A DNA stretch of 64,000 nt from Echinicola sp. 20G (GCF_015533855.1 NZ_AP024154.1:5721880-5785879), one strand, 5' to 3'; shown: positions 9,022 to 19,588, counted from the first letter of the stretch. Translations and numbers: made by a program. The notes: a model not told the origin generated them from the sequence alone.

Positions 9022-10473
9022 TTAGTTATACTCAGGGTTATTTTCCAATAAATCATTTAAAATGATCTCATCCTGTGGAATCGGTGCCAATATTCGATAG
9101 TCTGAATACGGAACATCTTCAAAACTACCTGATTTGGTGATTGTCATACCATTTCTTTTCAGGTCAAACCATCTGTGTCCTTCGACAGCAAACTCTACCC
9201 TGTTTTCATACATGATCTGGTTCATCAAAGCAGTGCCACTGGCTGAAGTTGCACCTAGTCCTCTTTTGCTTCTTAAGGCGTTAATATCAGATCGCGCTCC
9301 ATCTTCATTACCTAAATTATATCTCGCTTCGGCTCTGATCAGGTACAACTCTGATGCCCTCATAATTGGTAGGTTTTCCAGAAAATCCCCCTTATGACCT
9401 AGCCATTTGTTTGACCGATAAACTATCGCTGATGACCCTTCTCGCGTTGTCTGAGTCCAAGTCTGCATGCGTATATCCCCAGGCTCATAAGCTGCCAACA
9501 AATCATCAGATACTGTCAAAATGAACTGTGCGGAAGGATAGACATTTGCAACCAAAGAGCATACGGAGTTATTCAATCCATCCACGCTATTCCAGTCTTG
9601 AGATCTGATCTCAACTTCAAAAAGGGATTCTGGATTGGGTGCAATTGAAAAACCAGCTACATAGTCATCAGCTTCCATCAAACCATCACCTGATGCTGAC
9701 AGACTAAATGAAGTCATAGCATCTGAGGCCATGGAAGCAGCCTCTGTATACATTGAAGTGTACAAATAAACTTTAGCTAACAGCGCTTGAGCCGCTCCTC
9801 GTGAGGCACGATAAACATCTTCCTCTCCCATCTCTGCAGTAGGAAGCAAGCTAATTGCCTGATTCAAATCTGCTATTATTTGATCATAAATTTCAGTATT
9901 GGTTGATCTAGCCCGAAAATCTGCTGCAGACAATCCTAAAGTTGGGGTAGTCCTTAGAATTACACTCTGATCCCAACCATTCACTTCTTGGCCAGGCTCA
10001 TACCCATAAACCCTAGCTAAATCAAAATAATTTAGTGCCCTAATGAAATATGCCTCACCTTTTACTCTATTTCTTAAGTTTTCATCTCCTTCCACTCCAT
10101 CAATTCCATCCAAAATAATGTTAGCGTCATTGATGGAAGCGTATACTCCTCTAAAATTATTGGTTGTGGAGAAATCCCAAAGATTGATATGGGCCCTATC
10201 CGCATTGGCTTCTTGGCCAATATATCTACCAGTGTTTGCAATTACTTTCAAATTATCAGCCATCACTTCTGGCGCAATCATCATCACCTGACCGTAGTAG
10301 CTAAAACTTCTTGTTCTTCCATACATGGAATATGCCAGGGATTGATATCCCTCCACATCTGCAAATGCCGTTTCCGGTGTAAGACTCTGTCTAGGTTCCG
10401 TATCTAATAAATCAGAGCACGAGCCCATGGTTAAGGCAGTTCCTACAAATAATATTTTAAATATATTTTTCAT
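9022..10473 (-). CDS. SusD/RagB family nutrient-binding outer-membrane lipoprotein
   Basis: 483 aa. Lipobox LTMGSC with Cys19 followed by SDLLDTEP, the classic SusD mature N-terminus. The N-terminal part is TPR-like and helical. The C-terminal RagB/SusD domain contains LYLIRAEARYNLG, INALRSKRG and EHRWFDLKR-type motifs (VEGHRWFDLKRNG). SusD proteins cap the SusC channel and bind oligosaccharides or peptides. It follows susC after 12 bp. This family does not by itself reveal the substrate. The nearby secreted protease and absence of glycoside hydrolases favour peptides or proteins. Confidence 0.95.
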   Translation of the reverse strand: MKNIFKILFVGTALTMGSCSDLLDTEPRQSLTPETAFADVEGYQSLAYSMYGRTRSFSYYGQVMMIAPEVMADNLKVIANTGRYIGQEANADRAHINLWDFSTTNNFRGVYASINDANIILDGIDGVEGDENLRNRVKGEAYFIRALNYFDLARVYGYEPGQEVNGWDQSVILRTTPTLGLSAADFRARSTNTEIYDQIIADLNQAISLLPTAEMGEEDVYRASRGAAQALLAKVYLYTSMYTEAASMASDAMTSFSLSASGDGLMEADDYVAGFSIAPNPESLFEVEIRSQDWNSVDGLNNSVCSLVANVYPSAQFILTVSDDLLAAYEPGDIRMQTWTQTTREGSSAIVYRSNKWLGHKGDFLENLPIMRASELYLIRAEARYNLGNEDGARSDINALRSKRGLGATSASGTALMNQIMYENRVEFAVEGHRWFDLKRNGMTITKSGSFEDVPYSDYRILAPIPQDEIILNDLLENNPEYN

Positions 10474-10485
10474 ATGAGTTCTGAA

Positions 10486-13464
10486 TTAGAAATTTAGATT
10501 GATACCCGCTGATATTTGCTTCGCATTTGGATAAGCACCATAAGTGCTTGATCCTACACTCAATACCTCAGGGTCGATACCATTAAACTTAGTAATCGTT
10601 GCCAGATTAATCCCTTGAACATAAATATTGGCTCTTTTCATACCAATCTTATTGGCAATGGCTACTGGTAATGAATACCTTAGGGTTACCTGCTTCAATC
10701 TGATATACCCTCCATCATTGATCAATCTAGTTGAAGAAGAACCTATACTGGAAGTACCAGGCTCTTGCCCTCCCTCATAGGGTTTAGGTGTTTTGGTTAT
10801 ATCACCAGGCTCCTGCCAATAGTCCAACTGAGACACTTCCTGATTATCTGGACCTGACCCGGCATAAGCAATATTATACAAATCCTGATTAAATACTTTG
10901 TTGCCAAATTGATATTGGAAGAAGACCTCTAATGAGACCGGACCATAAGTAAACGTGTTGGAAAGTCCACCGTAGCTACTTGGCAAACCACTTCCAATGT
11001 ACCTTAAGGAAGATTCTCCTACGATGTAGGTATAATCACCATTCTCATCTGCATACATGATTCTTCCATTTGCGGGATTTACACCCAAGAATTCATTGGA
11101 GTATAAAAAGTCAATTGGTCTTCCAACTATAAGGTCATTTCCTATTCGGTCCAAGCCATCATACAACTCCATTAATTCATTTTCAAGGAAGGTAATATTG
11201 AATCCTGTATTCCATTGAAAATCTCCTGTAACGATATTCACCGTTTGTAAATCAATATCAATACCTTGGTTTCTCACTTTACCTGTATTTCTGGTTATTT
11301 CTCCAAAACCTGAATCAACTGGCAGAGGAGTATTCAACAAGAGGGCATTGGAATTTTTCCTCCAAAAATCTACGGTTCCAATCAATCTACCATTAAAGAA
11401 AGTCCAATCTAGACCAATGTTAAAAGTTTCAGCTTCTTCCCATGTCAAAAGGTCATTCCCTAATTGTGAAACCCTAAGTGCTCCTTCGCCAAGATACTGC
11501 CCAGTGCCTCCCACTAGTGTTCTTGAAGCAAAATTATCAATTTCAGAGTTACCAGTCACCCCATAGGAAGCTCTCATCCTCAAGTTGTCTATCCAAGAAA
11601 CATCATTCATAAAAGATTCAGAGGAAATTCTCCAGCCTGCTGAGAAAGCATAAAAAGTACCCCACTTGTATTCAGCACCAAACCTAGAATTACCATCTCT
11701 CCTCAAAATAACTTCTGCGTTATAACGGTCATTATAATCATACTTGGCTTGGCCAAAAACACCTGCTCTTTTATACTCCGTATAATTACCCCCCACAGCG
11801 TATGGAGTCGCGGCATTTTGAAGATACCTCAAGGTAGGATTGGCAAATCCTCTACCGGTGGCAGTACTCAACTCATCCTGAGCACTTTTATATTCGAAAC
11901 CCAATATTCCAGAAACAGTATGAATGTCATCAAATGTTTTATTGAAATTGAAGTTATGGTTAGTATTGAAGTTATTAAATCTTCTATCTGTATAAGTAGC
12001 TGAACCGCCATAGGGAGCAAAAGCAGGAATAGTCGATGGACGGTTATTTTCATCCCTATTATCGGAAAAATCGATTCCTGCATAAGAGGTAAAGCTCAAC
12101 CAAGGAGTAAACTGATAGTTCAATCTTAAATTTGAGACGGATTGAACAGTTGTCGCTCTTCTTAACTCTTCATAAACCCCTTGAACAATATTATAACCAA
12201 ACAGGTGGTCTGAAGGATAAGGAGCAAATTCTCCGTCCTCATCATAAATCGGAACATTTGGTCGCGCACTGAACCCTGCCACAAATGGTCCATTCACAAA
12301 GTTTCCCCTATCAATGGTTCCATTTGTTCTCTGAGCAGCTAAAGAAATATTTGCTGCCACAGTAAATTTATCATTCGGTCTGTGGGTAATATTTAACCTA
12401 GCCGTCCCCCTTTTATAGTCTGATTGGATAATCTGACCTTCTTGCGAGGTGTAGGAACCTGATAAATAAAAAGTAGTCTTTTCATCACCACCTGAAACTG
12501 ACAAATCATAAATACTCAATCTGGCATTGTCCCTATACAGGGCATCCACCCAGTCGGTACTTTCCAAATTTGGATCTTCAGGATTACCATAAATCTCGGC
12601 AGCTCTATTGGGGTCTAAACCAGCATTGATATATGAAGCTCTCTTAATAGTTGCCAGTTGAGTGGCATCCATTACATCATACAATCCCAATGGTCTTACA
12701 ACCCCCTCTTGTACAGATAGGGAAACGTTTGTGGCTCCATCTTTCCCTTTTTTGGTAGTCACCAATACTACGCCGTTGGCTGCTTGGGCTCCATAAATTG
12801 CAGCAGCAGCTGCATCTTTTAGCACCTCAATTGATTCAATGTCATTTGGGTTGATAGAAGCCAGAGCATTTTGACTTCCTTGCCCGGAAACACCTCGCGA
12901 GGAAACCTGTACACCATCAACAATATATAAAGGATCATTTCCTGCGTTAATGGATCCAACCCCTCTAATCCTTACATTCAAGGTTCCTCCAGGTTGTCCA
13001 CTACCTGAGGTAACTTGAACCCCTGCAATCCTTCCTTGCATGGCCCTATCAAATGATTGCATGGGAAGGTTCTCAAAAATCTCCCCTTTTACAGAAGCAA
13101 TCGCACCTGTAATCTCTCTTTTAGACTGATCACCATATGAAGTAATCACGAATTCAGTCAATGTCTGCACATCTGACTCCAACGCCACATTGACGATCGA
13201 TCTGTTTCCAATCTCAGCTTCTTGGGATTTCATCCCAACAAAACTAAAAATCAAAACAGAACCATTGGAAGGAACATTTATCGAATACTGACCATCTAAG
13301 TCGGTCGCAACTCCAACTGAGGTTCCCTTTACCAGAACAGTTGCTCCTGGAATAGGCTCTCCATCAGCTGAAGAAGAAACTACGCCAGTTACAGTACGGC
13401 TTTGGCCAAACACCACAGTGTTAACCAATAGGACTAACAGTCCTAGCAGTAAAACTTTCTTCAT
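10486..13464 (-). CDS. SusC/RagA family TonB-linked outer-membrane transporter
   Basis: 992 aa. A signal peptide ends ...VFGQ at about 21. A carboxypeptidase-regulatory-like beta-sandwich (about 23-110; GEPIPGATVLVKG, DLDGQYSI) is followed by the plug (QGRIAGVQVTSGSGQPGG, RIRGVGSINAGNDPLYIVDG) and a 22-strand barrel ending in the aromatic ...AGINLNF. Together with SusD it forms the TonB-driven uptake complex. First gene of a three-gene operon. No ECF sigma/anti-sigma pair or hybrid two-component regulator lies directly beside it, so its control is not evident. Upstream is a 595-bp AT-rich gap. Confidence 0.96.
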   Translation of the reverse strand: MKKVLLLGLLVLLVNTVVFGQSRTVTGVVSSSADGEPIPGATVLVKGTSVGVATDLDGQYSINVPSNGSVLIFSFVGMKSQEAEIGNRSIVNVALESDVQTLTEFVITSYGDQSKREITGAIASVKGEIFENLPMQSFDRAMQGRIAGVQVTSGSGQPGGTLNVRIRGVGSINAGNDPLYIVDGVQVSSRGVSGQGSQNALASINPNDIESIEVLKDAAAAAIYGAQAANGVVLVTTKKGKDGATNVSLSVQEGVVRPLGLYDVMDATQLATIKRASYINAGLDPNRAAEIYGNPEDPNLESTDWVDALYRDNARLSIYDLSVSGGDEKTTFYLSGSYTSQEGQIIQSDYKRGTARLNITHRPNDKFTVAANISLAAQRTNGTIDRGNFVNGPFVAGFSARPNVPIYDEDGEFAPYPSDHLFGYNIVQGVYEELRRATTVQSVSNLRLNYQFTPWLSFTSYAGIDFSDNRDENNRPSTIPAFAPYGGSATYTDRRFNNFNTNHNFNFNKTFDDIHTVSGILGFEYKSAQDELSTATGRGFANPTLRYLQNAATPYAVGGNYTEYKRAGVFGQAKYDYNDRYNAEVILRRDGNSRFGAEYKWGTFYAFSAGWRISSESFMNDVSWIDNLRMRASYGVTGNSEIDNFASRTLVGGTGQYLGEGALRVSQLGNDLLTWEEAETFNIGLDWTFFNGRLIGTVDFWRKNSNALLLNTPLPVDSGFGEITRNTGKVRNQGIDIDLQTVNIVTGDFQWNTGFNITFLENELMELYDGLDRIGNDLIVGRPIDFLYSNEFLGVNPANGRIMYADENGDYTYIVGESSLRYIGSGLPSSYGGLSNTFTYGPVSLEVFFQYQFGNKVFNQDLYNIAYAGSGPDNQEVSQLDYWQEPGDITKTPKPYEGGQEPGTSSIGSSSTRLINDGGYIRLKQVTLRYSLPVAIANKIGMKRANIYVQGINLATITKFNGIDPEVLSVGSSTYGAYPNAKQISAGINLNF

Positions 13465-14059
13465 AGTAAATAATTTTATTTTGGTTTAACTTATGTTAAG
13501 ATAATCTTTTACCCCATAATAATCCAAAAAAAATCCTTTTTTTCATATTACAGATACCTAGAATGCTTTATAAGCAAGCCCTATCAGAAAATAAATACGA
13601 TATTTTATTCTAAAAAGATGATTTATCACAAAAAATAAACACAAACTAACTACGAAATAAATACTTTCGTAAAAAAAATGATTAACAGAATTTTATTTAA
13701 CAAAAATTAACCCTAACTCATTTGTGTTGAATTTATCCAATACAAAAATGTGTATTATAAATAAAATTAACCGCATAAAAAACACACCTTCCTTCAAATG
13801 GATTTGATTGCCTCTCAAAAATTTATCTGAAATAGCTAGATTTGCTTACCTAGAATATGTCTACTTGGAATGCGGCCTACTTTCTAGTTAATTTAACAAC
13901 AAAAAGTCTGACGGTAAAGGGGGGGGGGCTTCTATTGACCCTATCTCCCTTTTATCTTTTTAAGAAAAATGGAAAATTTGCAGTCATCACAATTCATCAT
14001 TTGCAAATATTCTTTAAAAACTTCCCCCCTCTTCCATCCTATAAAAGTTCCCGCTTCTG
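13465..14059. other. 595-bp intergenic region with a G10 homopolymer
   Basis: No convincing gene lies between susC and the 3' end of the OmpA-like gene. The stretch is very AT-rich at 13500-13800, where the susC promoter and its control sites should lie. No exact TAnnTTTG box was found on the susC strand. A run of ten Gs occupies 13919-13928, about 455 bp upstream of susC. A 68-codon frame crossing this run lacks protein-like composition and is not accepted. Confidence 0.7.
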
Positions 14060-15970
14060 TTAATTGATAACTATCTCGATCCGACGATTCTTGGCCATAT
14101 TTTGAGGGCTCGTGTTGGGCACCAAAGGTTTGCTATCTCCAAGCCCCTTCACTTGTAATCTTTCTCCAGGCACACCATGATCAATCAGGTACAATTTGAC
14201 ACTATTGGCTCTCCTTAGGCTTAAATCTTCATTGTACTGTTTGTCACCCACACTATCTGTATGCCCTTCGATGATAATTCCAACCGTCTCATTTTCTTCC
14301 AAAAATTTTAAAAGCCTCAATAAAGAGCTTTTTGATTCAGGCTTCAAATCAGCTTTGTCAAAGTCAAAAAACACATTCTCAAAAATAAACTGCTCCCCTT
14401 TGGCCACTGGCTTTAGTCCAATATCCATGTTTTTGATATTTTTCAAACTGTCCTTTTCCACATTGTATATCTGTGGAAGAAACCCCTGTTTCTCTACATA
14501 TAATCCAGAAAATGCTTTATCGGGGTAAATCATCATGAATTTACCCGAATCCCCATCAGATTTAAATTCATATAGGGTACTGTCGTTTTCCAAATTGACC
14601 AGTGCCAATGTAGCAGCAATAGGCTCTCCTGTATTTTGGTTCCGCACTTTCCCCCCAGTGACAATTAGCCTTTCTCCCAAATCTATTTCTTCAGGAAAAG
14701 GAAATCGATAAAGAAATGACCTTTCCAAGGTCCCATTCTTTAGACTATTCTCAGTATAGTAAGCATAATCCCTTTGAGCTGTAATAAATAAAGCCAACTG
14801 ATCCAGATGATCATTAATAGGATACCCAAGGTTTTGCGGCTCTTCAAATGTTCCTCTGGAAATTTTGGAATTATACAGATCCATCCCTCCAAATCCTACA
14901 TGCCCATCCGAGGCAAAGAAAAGAAGTTCATTATTGAAATAAATAAAAGGAGAAACTTCATCATACTTGGTATTGATCACTTCTCCTACATTGACAGGCT
15001 CTGACCACCCTCCACTTTTCAACCTCATGGTGTAATAAATATCATTTCCGCCATAGCCTCCTCTTCGATTGGAAGAAAAGAAAAGTATGCTACCATCTGC
15101 AGAAAGGGAAGGTTGGGAGTCCCAGTACCTAGAATTGACTTTCTCACCCATGTTTTTTGGCTTTTGCCAATCACCATTAACCTTATAGGCAATGTATAAG
15201 TCACAGCTTCCATAAGAATCCGGAGCGTCGCAGCTGGTATAAATCAAAATATTTCCGTCAGCAGAAATGGTACAGGTACCTTCATTGCTCATGGTATTAA
15301 TAATCGGAGACAGAGCTTCTGGATCACTCCATTCATCCCCATTCCACACAGCCGTAAAAATATCTTCATGCTTTGCCCTATCAAGGCCATCTCTCTTAGT
15401 AAAAAGTATCTGTTTACTATCAGCTGTAAGTACTGGAAAATATTGTAAATGGAATTCGTTTAAAGGAACAGGTAATTTTTCCTTATTGATTTCTTTAGCT
15501 TCAATCATGGAGTTTTTAATAAACGCCAATTGTTCTTCCATATCCTTAAATGCCTTAGAAGATCTAAGGCTATTTGAAAAATAAGCATGAGAACGCTCAA
15601 ACTTATCTATCGCCTGCTCGAATTCTCCCGACTTGAGATAAATATTTGTAATCAACCAGGCAAAATTTGCTTTGAATTCGGAGTTCCCCTTACTTTTCAT
15701 GTCTCCTAAAAGTGCTACTTGAAGCGCCTCTTCTTTGTCCCCTTTATTCAAAAGCAACTGCGACCATTTCTTATAAGCTTCTAAAAAATCATCATTTCTT
15801 TTGACCGAGGCCTCGTATTTCAGAATAGCTTCATCATACCTCCGCCTCAAAGCCAAATCTTCTCCCTCTTGGTAAAGCTTAATCGCCCTCCTATCATCAA
15901 TCGTGAATTCCTGACCGAAAAGATTGAAACTGATAAAAATTAAAAAAAAGACTATTTGGGTTGTTCTCAT
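14060..15970 (-). CDS. TPR-PD40-OmpA envelope protein (PorE/PAL-like)
   Basis: 636 aa. A signal peptide ends ...FNLFGQ at about 20. TPR-like helices occupy about 25-150. WD40-like PD40 repeats follow at about 180-420, with recurring LSADG...FFSSNR.GGYGGNDIY and IYFNNELLFFASDG.GFGGMDLY motifs. A CarboxypepD_reg-like beta domain (about 440-515) precedes an OmpA/MotB peptidoglycan-binding domain from about 528 (FFDFDKADLKPES, EGHTDSVGD, LSLRRANSVKLYL, KNRRIEIVI). This architecture is that of PorE-type T9SS accessory proteins and related Bacteroidota outer-membrane anchors; which one is not certain. It starts 4 bp after queE, suggesting co-transcription. Confidence 0.88.
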   Translation of the reverse strand: MRTTQIVFFLIFISFNLFGQEFTIDDRRAIKLYQEGEDLALRRRYDEAILKYEASVKRNDDFLEAYKKWSQLLLNKGDKEEALQVALLGDMKSKGNSEFKANFAWLITNIYLKSGEFEQAIDKFERSHAYFSNSLRSSKAFKDMEEQLAFIKNSMIEAKEINKEKLPVPLNEFHLQYFPVLTADSKQILFTKRDGLDRAKHEDIFTAVWNGDEWSDPEALSPIINTMSNEGTCTISADGNILIYTSCDAPDSYGSCDLYIAYKVNGDWQKPKNMGEKVNSRYWDSQPSLSADGSILFFSSNRRGGYGGNDIYYTMRLKSGGWSEPVNVGEVINTKYDEVSPFIYFNNELLFFASDGHVGFGGMDLYNSKISRGTFEEPQNLGYPINDHLDQLALFITAQRDYAYYTENSLKNGTLERSFLYRFPFPEEIDLGERLIVTGGKVRNQNTGEPIAATLALVNLENDSTLYEFKSDGDSGKFMMIYPDKAFSGLYVEKQGFLPQIYNVEKDSLKNIKNMDIGLKPVAKGEQFIFENVFFDFDKADLKPESKSSLLRLLKFLEENETVGIIIEGHTDSVGDKQYNEDLSLRRANSVKLYLIDHGVPGERLQVKGLGDSKPLVPNTSPQNMAKNRRIEIVIN

Positions 15971-15974
15971 GTAT

Positions 15975-16604
15975 TTACGGGATATCCATAAATTTATGAG
16001 TTTGGAGTGAAATATTCCAATCTGGGTGATTTTTTACGTAATTAATTATCTCGCTGGTATATTTTTCAGATTTGCTCCATTCTGGCTGAAGTAATTTCCT
16101 GCAGTCCTTTCTTACTTTCTCAGCATGTTTTTCAGCAAAAGCAAAGTCACTTTTATGAAACACAATTACCTTAAGCTCGTCTGCTTTCTCAAAAATACTC
16201 TCATGAGGAGCCTTAAATTTTTTGGGTGAAAAGCACACCCAATCAAAATGACCCGAAAAAGGATGGGTACCGCTGGTCTCAATATTTATTGTAAACCCTT
16301 TTTCTTTTAACAAAGATGTCAAAGGATCTAGGTCATACATTAACGGCTCTCCCCCTGTGATCACAACCAGTCTCCCGGGATATTGCAGAGCACCTTCTAC
16401 TATTTCATTGATCGTTTGAACAGGCCACTTTCCAGCTTCCCACGACTCTTTGACATCGCACCAAACACAACCCACATCGCATCCACCTAAACGGATAAAA
16501 TAGGCAGGATGGCCCGTAAAACTCCCTTCACCTTGAATCGTATAAAATGACTCCATCACAGGAAGCATTGTTCCTCTCTCTACTGCTTTTCTTGTCTCTT
16601 CCAT
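15975..16604 (-). CDS. queE: 7-carboxy-7-deazaguanine synthase QueE (radical SAM)
   Basis: This enzyme converts 6-carboxy-5,6,7,8-tetrahydropterin to 7-carboxy-7-deazaguanine in queuosine biosynthesis. The SAM-binding 4Fe-4S motif C-x3-C-x2-C is Cys42, Cys46 and Cys49 (GGCDVGCVWCD). It is preceded by the family signature ESFYTIQGEGSFTG and followed by ITGGEPL. 209 aa, of normal length. It overlaps no queD or queC; the only COG0720 protein in the window lies 12 kb away and has a tetrahydrobiopterin-type motif. It is followed closely by the OmpA-like gene. Confidence 0.92.
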   Translation of the reverse strand: MEETRKAVERGTMLPVMESFYTIQGEGSFTGHPAYFIRLGGCDVGCVWCDVKESWEAGKWPVQTINEIVEGALQYPGRLVVITGGEPLMYDLDPLTSLLKEKGFTINIETSGTHPFSGHFDWVCFSPKKFKAPHESIFEKADELKVIVFHKSDFAFAEKHAEKVRKDCRKLLQPEWSKSEKYTSEIINYVKNHPDWNISLQTHKFMDIP

Positions 16605-16663
16605 TTCAATTTTTGATTGAGCGGGTGATTGAACCGCTTAAAATTCTAATTTCTATAAATGAA

Positions 16664-16713
16664 AAACAGGCCTTCTGTCCATAAATTCATATTGGACATG
16701 AATAAGCCTGTTT
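16664..16713 (-). terminator. Probable intrinsic terminator of folD
   Basis: An 8-bp outer stem AAACAGGC/GCCTGTTT (16664-16671 with 16706-16713) and an inner 5-bp stem (16676-16680 with 16694-16698) form an interrupted hairpin. The minus strand continues into TTTTTC. It lies just downstream of the folD stop. Confidence 0.6.
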
Positions 16714-16734
16714 ATCTAATGTATTTTACTGCAA

Positions 16735-17619
16735 TTAAGAGTACACCTTTCTCTCTGCCGACTGAAGCGTATTATAAAGCAAAGAAGCAATTGTCATTGG
16801 CCCTACACCACCTGGGACAGGCGTAATGGCTGAAGATTTCTCTGCTACCTCATCAAACTTCACATCGCCAATCAAACGGAAACCACTCTTTTTGCTTGCA
16901 TCTTCAATTCTATGAATCCCAACATCCACTACAACCGCTCCTTCTTTCACCATGTCAGCAGTCACAAATTCAGGCTTTCCAATTGCGACAATGAGAATAT
17001 CAGCAGTTTTGGTGATTTCCTTTAAATTTTGAGTTCGGCTATGGGTCAAGGTTACTGTACAATTCCCTGGATTACCATTTCTCGCCATCAATATACTCAT
17101 AGGAGATCCCACGATATGGCTTCTTCCTATCACCACACAGTGCTTGCCTGAAGTTTCTACATTGTATCGCTTCAACAATTCTACAATACCATAAGGGGTA
17201 GCCGCCACATAAGTAGGCCAATTCAAAGCCATCCGTCCCACATTGGCAGGAGTAAAGCCATCTACATCCTTCTCAGGTTTGATTTTAGAAGTTACCTTCT
17301 CAACAGAAATATGATTAGGTAAAGGTAACTGAACAATCAGTCCATCTATATCTGGATTCTCATTGATATCCTCTACAGCTTTTAAAAGTTCCTCTTCAGA
17401 AACCGTCTCCTCCATTTTTACCAAAGTAGACTCAAAGCCAACATATTCACAGGCCTTTACTTTGGCTCCTACATAAGTTTGACTGGCACCATCATTTCCG
17501 ACCAAGATGGCTGCCAAATGAGGGATTTTACCTCCTTCTGCTTTGATTTCCTTAACTCGGGCAGCTATTTCGTTTTTAATATCAGCTGATGTTTTTTTAC
17601 CGTCTATTATCGTAGGCAT
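16735..17619 (-). CDS. folD: Methylenetetrahydrofolate dehydrogenase/cyclohydrolase FolD
   Basis: This bifunctional cytoplasmic enzyme interconverts 5,10-methylene-THF, 5,10-methenyl-THF and 10-formyl-THF. Active-site Lys53 is seen in [11 protein letters not shown]. Other signatures are [10 protein letters not shown] (near 116), the NAD(P)-binding [13 protein letters not shown], and the C-terminal [15 protein letters not shown]. The 294-aa length is normal. It is flanked by a terminator on its 3' side. Upstream is a 159-bp gap before lepA, in which no consensus promoter was seen. Confidence 0.96.
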   Translation of the reverse strand: MPTIIDGKKTSADIKNEIAARVKEIKAEGGKIPHLAAILVGNDGASQTYVGAKVKACEYVGFESTLVKMEETVSEEELLKAVEDINENPDIDGLIVQLPLPNHISVEKVTSKIKPEKDVDGFTPANVGRMALNWPTYVAATPYGIVELLKRYNVETSGKHCVVIGRSHIVGSPMSILMARNGNPGNCTVTLTHSRTQNLKEITKTADILIVAIGKPEFVTADMVKEGAVVVDVGIHRIEDASKKSGFRLIGDVKFDEVAEKSSAITPVPGGVGPMTIASLLYNTLQSAERKVYS

Positions 17620-17778
17620 AATTTATTTTTTAAGTGAGAAGTTCGAAGTGGGAATTTTACAGTCCACTTATTAGTCCCAGTTTTTATCCAATTTAATATT
17701 TAAAGCCTTCCTATTTTTCAAGATCAATACTTCTAATCCCAAACGATTAAAAGTCTAACATCTTAAATCTAGCTTCTT

Positions 17779-19572
17779 CTAATCTAACTTTAATACTGCC
17801 ATAAATGCTTCTTGAGGCACTTCCACATTACCAACCTGTCTCATACGCTTCTTACCTTTCTTCTGCTTTTCAAGTAGTTTACGCTTACGAGAAATATCAC
17901 CACCATAACACTTGGCCAATACGTTTTTACGCATAGCTTTTACGGTTTCTCTGGCAATGATCTTCGTACCAATGGCTGCCTGAATAGCTATCTCAAACAT
18001 TTGACGAGGCACCAATTCCTTCAATTTTTCACATAATCGCTTACCCCACTCATAGGCTTTGTCACGGTGCACTACTGCAGACAATGCATCCACCACTTCA
18101 CCATTCAGCATTACATCCAAACGAACCATATGGGAAGCTTTGTTTTCCCTTAATTCATAATCCAAGGAAGCATACCCCCTTGAAATGGTCTTCAACTTAT
18201 CGAAAAAGTCAAAAACAATTTCAGCCAATGGCATATCGAAAGTCAACTCTACACGGTCAGCTGTCAAATATACTTGGTTCTTTATTTGACCTCGCTTCTC
18301 CATACATAATTGGATCACAGGCCCCACATAATCAGCTTTAGTGATAATTGAAGCATGAACATATGGTTCTTCAATATGCTTGAACAAGTTAGGATCAGGC
18401 ATATCTGATGGCGCATTGATCAATTTGTACTCACCACTATTCATCAAAGCCTTGAATTGAACAGAAGGTACTGTGGTGATTACTGTCATGTCAAACTCCC
18501 TTTCCAATCGCTCTTGGATGATCTCCATATGCAACATCCCCAAGAACCCGCAACGGAAACCAAAGCCCAAAGCTGCTGACGTTTCTGGTTCCCAAACCAG
18601 TGAAGCATCATTCAATTGAAGCTTTTCCATTGAAGCACGCAATTCTTCAAACTCCGTTGTATCTACTGGGTAAATTCCTGCAAATACCATCGGCTTCACA
18701 TTCTCAAAACCTTTGATTGCGGTAGAACAAGGCCTTTTGATATGAGTAATGGTATCCCCCACTTTCACTTCTTTGGCCACTTTGATCCCAGAAATAAGGT
18801 ATCCTACATTACCGGCACTAATGGTGCTTTGTGGCTTTTGCTGAATACCTAAAATCCCGATTTCATCGGCATCATATTCTTTGCCTGTATTGACAAACTT
18901 AATCTTATCGCCTTTATTGATAGTGCCGTTAAATACCCTAAAAAGAACCTCAACACCTCTAAAAGGATTATAGACAGAATCAAAAATCATGGCCTGCAAC
19001 GGTTCATCGGGATTTCCTTCTGGTGCAGGTACTTTTTCAACTACTGCATTCAAAATATCCTCGATCCCTAGCCCTTCTTTTCCTGATGCCAAAATAATAT
19101 CCTCACGCTCACAACCTATCAAGTCGATCACCTCATCGGCTACTACTTCCGGGTCAGCACCTGGAAGATCAATTTTATTCAACACTGGAATAATCTCCAA
19201 GTCATGCTCCATGGCCAAGTAAAGGTTAGAGATGGTTTGAGCCTCCACTCCTTGGGACGCATCCACGATCAATAATGCTCCCTCACAGGCAGCGATCGAC
19301 CTTGATACTTCATAGGAAAAATCCACGTGACCTGGCGTATCGATCAGGTTCAACGTATATTCTTCGCCATGGTAATCATATTTCATTTGGATCGCATGAG
19401 ACTTGATCGTAATCCCTCTCTCACGTTCTAGATCCATGTTATCCAACAATTGATCTTGCATCTCTCTTTCAGTCACCGTGTTGGTAAACTGAAGCAGACG
19501 ATCTGCCAATGTACTCTTCCCATGATCAATATGGGCAATGATACAGAAGTTTCTTATTTTTTGCATATCCAT
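17779..19572 (-). CDS. lepA: Elongation factor 4 (LepA), ribosomal back-translocase GTPase
   Basis: 597 aa. GTPase motifs: G1 [10 protein letters not shown]2 region RERGITIK, G3 DTPGH, G4 NKID, G5 SGKEGLG. The LepA-specific C-terminal domain is present (basic segment [32 protein letters not shown] at about 550-575). It binds the ribosome and influences translation under stress. Two ATGs compete: 19572 (MDMQKIRN) and 19566 (MQKIRN). With a -7 box at 19581-19588 the first would be nearly leaderless. It is divergent from the DUF4924 gene. Confidence 0.97.
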   Translation of the reverse strand: MDMQKIRNFCIIAHIDHGKSTLADRLLQFTNTVTEREMQDQLLDNMDLERERGITIKSHAIQMKYDYHGEEYTLNLIDTPGHVDFSYEVSRSIAACEGALLIVDASQGVEAQTISNLYLAMEHDLEIIPVLNKIDLPGADPEVVADEVIDLIGCEREDIILASGKEGLGIEDILNAVVEKVPAPEGNPDEPLQAMIFDSVYNPFRGVEVLFRVFNGTINKGDKIKFVNTGKEYDADEIGILGIQQKPQSTISAGNVGYLISGIKVAKEVKVGDTITHIKRPCSTAIKGFENVKPMVFAGIYPVDTTEFEELRASMEKLQLNDASLVWEPETSAALGFGFRCGFLGMLHMEIIQERLEREFDMTVITTVPSVQFKALMNSGEYKLINAPSDMPDPNLFKHIEEPYVHASIITKADYVGPVIQLCMEKRGQIKNQVYLTADRVELTFDMPLAEIVFDFFDKLKTISRGYASLDYELRENKASHMVRLDVMLNGEVVDALSAVVHRDKAYEWGKRLCEKLKELVPRQMFEIAIQAAIGTKIIARETVKAMRKNVLAKCYGGDISRKRKLLEKQKKGKKRMRQVGNVEVPQEAFMAVLKLD

Positions 19573-19580
19573 TCTGAGGG

Positions 19581-19588
19581 CAAAAATA
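19581..19588 (-). promoter_or_regulatory. Candidate -7 box of lepA
   Basis: The minus strand reads TATTTTTG, an exact TAnnTTTG, 8 nt before the first ATG. It predicts a leader of only a few nucleotides, or favours the second ATG at 19566. Confidence 0.4.

Noticed and set aside
13857..14063. 68-codon plus-strand frame crossing the G10 run
   Set aside because: Composition is not protein-like, the frame depends on the exact length of the homopolymer, and no promoter or family match is visible.
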